Shown here piece by piece: positions 60,254 through 64,000 of a stretch of 64,000 nt of DNA. Source of the stretch: Avena insularis. Its lineage: Eukaryota > Streptophyta > Magnoliopsida > Poales > Poaceae. The DNA is taken from NCBI GenBank assembly GCA_023614405.1, contig CM042685.1, positions 90,510,684-90,574,683 on the forward strand, read 5' to 3'. The notes beneath the pieces were generated by a model. It saw only the letters and a program-made list of their open reading frames with translations. It did no database searches and was not told the DNA's origin. Each line of letters begins with the position of its first letter. Within the stretch, counting starts at the first letter, position 1. The translations under genes and the position numbers were made by a program.

Positions 60254-60704
60254 TTTTTTGAATACCATCTTCAGGTGGCTTCCACATCATGAGCCCTCGG
60301 AGCGTGAGCCACTAACACACGACCCACAATGGCGATCTCCACTCAACAGATTTAGAAACTAATCTTATTTGATCATCATGATCTTCGGTATTCCTCCTTA
60401 ACCAAATAACTCATCCTCCACATAATATGATAGCAGCATCGTCATATGATATATTGGTACTATCTATAATAGTCTTGATTTCCTCCTAGAACAATCTCGC
60501 CCACGTGCATTCTTACATCGCATGTCTATAGTTTTCTCTTGTCCACGTGATCGACATAACGAGATCTTCTCAATATGACTCTCCTTGAGCACATACGGAC
60601 ATGGAGGACGTGTTTGGAAGACTGATGCTTCTTTCGGCTCAGTTGGTCACTGCTATCCACAACACTACCACACACATACAAGGCATGAACAACCTTTACA
60701 TCTT
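60254..60704. other. Non-coding stretch, nothing recognised
   Basis: Low-complexity start (TTTTTTG), then unique-looking sequence without a convincing ORF, repeat or promoter. Confidence 0.6.
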
Positions 60705-62674
60705 GTTTGGTAGCCTGCAGTTGTAAGGGGTGCATGGGTTGGTCAACTATGGTTATGTTGTTTGGTTGCTGGTGTATTACAGTTTTGTCCCATCTCATGC
60801 ACATTATCTTTGTTAGGTAGCCATAAAAAGGCTGATATGGTCACCTTTCACTTGCTTTTGGTGAGGTTGTCACGACAAGGAGATAGACCACAGGAATGAA
60901 GACCACATCCATGAAGAACAGCGCATGAAGAACACAATCCCGAAAAATTGAAACACGAACACTACAAGCATGAACACCACATATGTAGGAAATACAAGAG
61001 CATGAAGAACATAGTCCCAGAAAAGAGGGGACGAAGACCAGAATCATGAATGGAAGGAAACGTGGATCACAGTTGAACATGAATAAAAATCATCACTAGC
61101 AGCAAAAACATACTAACAGGTAAATGCATGATTGCTACCAAAAGGGGATCAAAGTTTAATATAGCACCATGGTTTTAACCTACCACCACATCAAAAGTGG
61201 TTCTTATCCTACCAACAACAATAGTTCACCATCACAAGAGGGGTTACTATACCACCTCATAATAAGAGTCGTTCATAGTTTGAACCATAATTTCCTTAAG
61301 TACAACAAACTGCAACAATAGAGTCGACCATCACATATTTCCTTGATCTTCTTTAGCTTATCCTTATTAGCACCATTGTCTTGGAATATATCATAGATGT
61401 TGTACTCTAGTTTATCCTTTTCCTCCTTCAAATTGGCCCTTTCCTTATCCCATTCCTTCTTCTTCGATTGCATTACATCTTCCTGGGACTTATGCACCCG
61501 CTTCAGCATCTCCACTTCATTCACCCATGCTTCTATCTGCTTCAAATTCATGTCCTCGGATCTCGCATTATTGCCGTTCATCCTAGACAAGCTCTCCTCT
61601 AACACCCTATTCTGAGTTTCTTCTATGAATTTCTTCACATCAACCATCATGATTGAGTAATTTTTGTCAAGCTTGTTATTCTCGTCATGATGTACCAACT
61701 TGGAATTCTCAATCCTCTTGTCGATTTTTGCACTGCTGCTATCATGATACTTCCCCTAGAGTTTCCCAATTGTATTATCCGTATCTTGTGGCCATTCATT
61801 TGTCCATCCATGCCACAAATCCATAGTTTTCGACCTCCTGCAACTCAGAAGTTCATTGGCACAACTCTTGTAGATGACCTACCACATGGCAGACAAATCA
61901 ATTGACAAAATAAAAGCTAAGAACTTACATTCTATACTTGGTAGACGTAGATTCTGCTGCATGTGTTGGTTCCTTCAAAAGCAACACACCTGATAGGCTC
62001 AAGCTGGTGGACACGATAGACCACAGGACAATCTTGTGCTATGCCGCAAAAGCTGGGATCTTCGATGGAATCAGGAGCATGGTCCATGTCCATGAGGTTC
62101 TAGTAGAACAAATCGGGTTCATTTGATGCTAAATCGATAATTTTCAATTGGGTACCAAACCGTAACCCTAAGGATGAATTGGGGAAATTGAACTTACCTG
62201 TAGATAGGATTGACTATAGTTGTGGCCATCCTTCCAGCTGGGTATGGTGGCCACACACACACCTTGATGAAGCAGTAGTTTTGCTAGGGAAGTCGTCGCT
62301 ATCCCCGATGATGACCGTATGTGACCGGGTTAGGTGAACGAGGGAAAGAGGGATCTGGTTTTGGAGGTGAGATGGTATGGTGTGTCTCCATGGGAGGTGA
62401 GGGAAAGGATCTCGTCCCCTTTTCTAGGACAGCGGTAAATCTCCAGCGTACGCCATCGTCGGTCGAGCTCGTGCGGGGTAGCACCACTTTTGCATTTGCA
62501 GGGCGTACGAGGAGGGTGGCTCGCTTGAAAAGGCCGATTCGAGCATTGTTATTGGGCCTGGCCCTGGGCTTCTTTACAATTTGTCCTAGCCACAACGTAG
62601 GCCTCCTGCAGGCAAGCAATCGGGCTAATTTCATCGCGCGCAGACCTGGCTGGAGGAACCGTAGGCTACCAAAC
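60705..62674. repeat. Pair of 12-bp inverted repeats bounding the GRF-like gene
   Basis: GTTTGGTAGCCT (60705-60716) is the exact reverse complement of AGGCTACCAAAC (62663-62674). GTTTGG-type ends occur in several grass DNA transposons, so this ~2-kb unit may be a decayed transposon with a captured gene. No target duplication is obvious. Confidence 0.4.
61273..62093 (-). pseudogene. GRF-type zinc finger plus coiled-coil protein (broken)
   Basis: Exon 1 starts at an ATG (62093): MDMDHAPDSIEDPSFCG, then IRCVAFEGTNTCSRIYVYQ, which resembles the first half of grass GRF zinc fingers (RCVAFEGTNTGRRF). A GTAAGT donor (61923-61928) and a TTGCAG acceptor (61838-61843) would join it to EVENYGFVAWMDK; the last Cys of the finger is Tyr here. 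The 3' part (61698-61273) is a long charged coiled coil (VDVKKFIEETQNRVLEESL, WVNEVEMLKRVHKSQE, KKKEWDKERANLKEEKDKL). Stops occur near both splice sites and a frameshift follows FVAWMDK. GRF fingers bind nucleic acid. Proteins of this architecture are abundant in Triticeae genomes, with unclear function. The family call is from memory of its motifs. Confidence 0.55.
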
Positions 62675-62985
62675 GTTCCTGGAATGAAATTCTTAATCAC
62701 CCTCCACTATAAATATAGGACTTCTAGTGGCACATGCATTTTGGAAAGCTTTTTCCAGGAGTTTTTACGCCCACTAGAAGACATAGTCATGCTAATAGTA
62801 CCAAAATATTGAACAACCCTGTATATAAGTTGGGCAAAAAAGTTACCATTTCTCTCTAGTTACCATGTCCACATGTCCTCATCGAGCCGCCAAGAGGAAT
62901 TTTCAATAAAGCTTGCACATCCACTATAACAATTTTTTCTTCCAGTTCCTCCTTCCATCCACCAGTCAATGAGTATATAGAATAA
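62675..62985. other. Non-coding stretch, nothing recognised
   Basis: Short unique-looking spacer between the inverted repeat and the next LTR; no ORF of note. Confidence 0.6.
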
Positions 62986-64000
62986 TATAACATCCCAAAA
63001 ATCATGATTTCAAAGTTTGCATATCATCCATGCATTCATAATAATTTTAGGATCATTTTCAATGTCATTTCAAAAACAGAAGCATTTGAAGGCTTATTAT
63101 TTTATGTAACAAGGCTATGACCCACTACTACTCTCTAGTATGATATTATTTGTTTTAAACCAGAAATATTTGAACTTAGAGTGGATTGATGTTTTCCAAA
63201 GCTTGGACAAAAAATTTCAAAACAAGGTATGAATTTAAAACCATTCATATGTCTTTAATAAACAATTGATAAATGCATTGTTTATTTTTAAAATTCCAAT
63301 GTACCAATGTATTTCCAAGTGTACAACTTTGTTCTGTAGCCAAATGTGTACTAGTTTCTCTTTACAAAAATCTAGAAGTGGTTTGAATTCAAACTCATTT
63401 GAAACTCATTTGAATTTGGTTCCTGAAAATCAAATAGAAATAGAAAAGGAGAAAAGAAAATGGAAAAGGCCAGCGCTGCCATTTTGGCCCAGCACAGGAT
63501 CCAGCCCACTAAGCCCACCTGGACCAGTTCCCCCTCAACCCTTTCTCACCCGCGCGAAACGTACCCCACAGCCGCTGACGCTGGGCCCTCTCCACGTCAT
63601 CATCGTCTCCCCCAAATTCTCGTGCGCAGACGCCGCTCCGCCGTTACCTCTCTGTAGTGACGCCACGAATAAATCCAGCGTAAATCCCATTGATTAGCCA
63701 CGTGATTGTCGCCCCTGCTCCAGCTATTTAACCGCTTCCCCACCCCGCTCTTTTCCCCTCACCCGGCACCACCAGAGCGCCGCCAGGTTCCCCAAATTTC
63801 AACCAACACCGCCTCAACACCGAGGAACCCTTGCCTTCTGGTTCACGCGAGCTGCTTCGCCATCATACTGCGCATCTTCTCATCCTCTCCTTTTGTTATG
63901 AATTTCCCTAGGTCGTCTCCCTCGTCAACCTCTGGAAACGGCCGAAGCTTGATTCAACTCCGACGAGCCATTCCGGTGAGCCCCGTGTTCCCCTCTGTCT
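62986..64000 (+). repeat. Start of a Tekay-like LTR, cut by the window end
   Basis: TATAACATCCCAAAAATCATG at 62986 is the LTR start with G changed to A at the second base. It continues through an AT-rich part, then a GC-rich part with a TATA-like CTATTTAAC (63723-63731) and a CT-rich transcript start, as in element A at 7315. ORFs at 63266-63697 and 63460-63657 lie across this region, as in the other LTRs, and look like chance ORFs. Confidence 0.75.

Overview
The window reads as intergenic DNA of a large-genome grass. A Triticeae genome (wheat, barley, rye, Aegilops) is the most likely source, because it holds BARE/WIS/Angela-type Ty1/copia LTRs, several Tekay/Del-type chromovirus LTRs and a Tat-clade Ty3/gypsy element with an antisense extra ORF, all nested in one another. 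This assignment comes from recognising families, not from a database search. I see no intact cellular protein gene, tRNA, rRNA or CRISPR array. Nearly every kilobase belongs to a retrotransposon, and every element ORF is broken by stops or frameshifts.

Layout. (1) 1-20158: element A, a plus-strand Tekay-type gypsy element: end of the 5' LTR (1-331), tRNA-Met primer site, acidic pre-gag ORF, gag, protease, RT/RNase H, integrase and chromodomain (to ~5990), hairpin and polypurine tract, then the 3' LTR from 6055. That LTR is split by two insertions. Element D (9189-14064, target duplication GATTC) is a non-autonomous minus-strand copia element. Element B (14804-20017, target duplication ATGTG) is a non-autonomous element with mismatched LTRs. 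(2) 20159-52700: composite E, a decayed minus-strand copia element: RT/RNase H at 20159-21822, integrase and protease at 36999-38290, a D-like leader at 38293-40180, and its 5' LTR at 40181-40578 plus 51360-52700. It is interrupted by F, an inverted and truncated LTR of the same family as A (21828-24081 and 35748-36998), and by C. F is itself interrupted by G, an 11.7-kb Tat-clade gypsy element (24082-35747, target duplication TCTCC). C (40579-51359, target duplication GAAGG) is a gag-only element with 4.3-4.5-kb LTRs. (3) 52701-54682: an LTR-like stretch. (4) 54683-56819: non-coding DNA with a 367-bp duplication and a decayed minisatellite. (5) 56820-60253: a minus-strand solo LTR of Tekay type. 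(6) 60254-62985: a broken GRF-zinc-finger/coiled-coil gene between short inverted repeats. (7) 62986-64000: the start of another plus-strand Tekay-type LTR.

The observations most worth a second look are: an 8-bp-stem, 3-nt-loop hairpin 18-19 nt upstream of the 3' LTR in three separate Tekay-type elements, with one covarying pair; a spliced antisense gene inside the Tat element whose intron carries a 60-bp minisatellite sharing a 10-mer with a second array between that gene and pol; a gag-only element whose protein carries seven zinc-knuckle-like motifs; and an element whose 81-bp 5' LTR is a near-complete hairpin while its 3' LTR is 4.3 kb.
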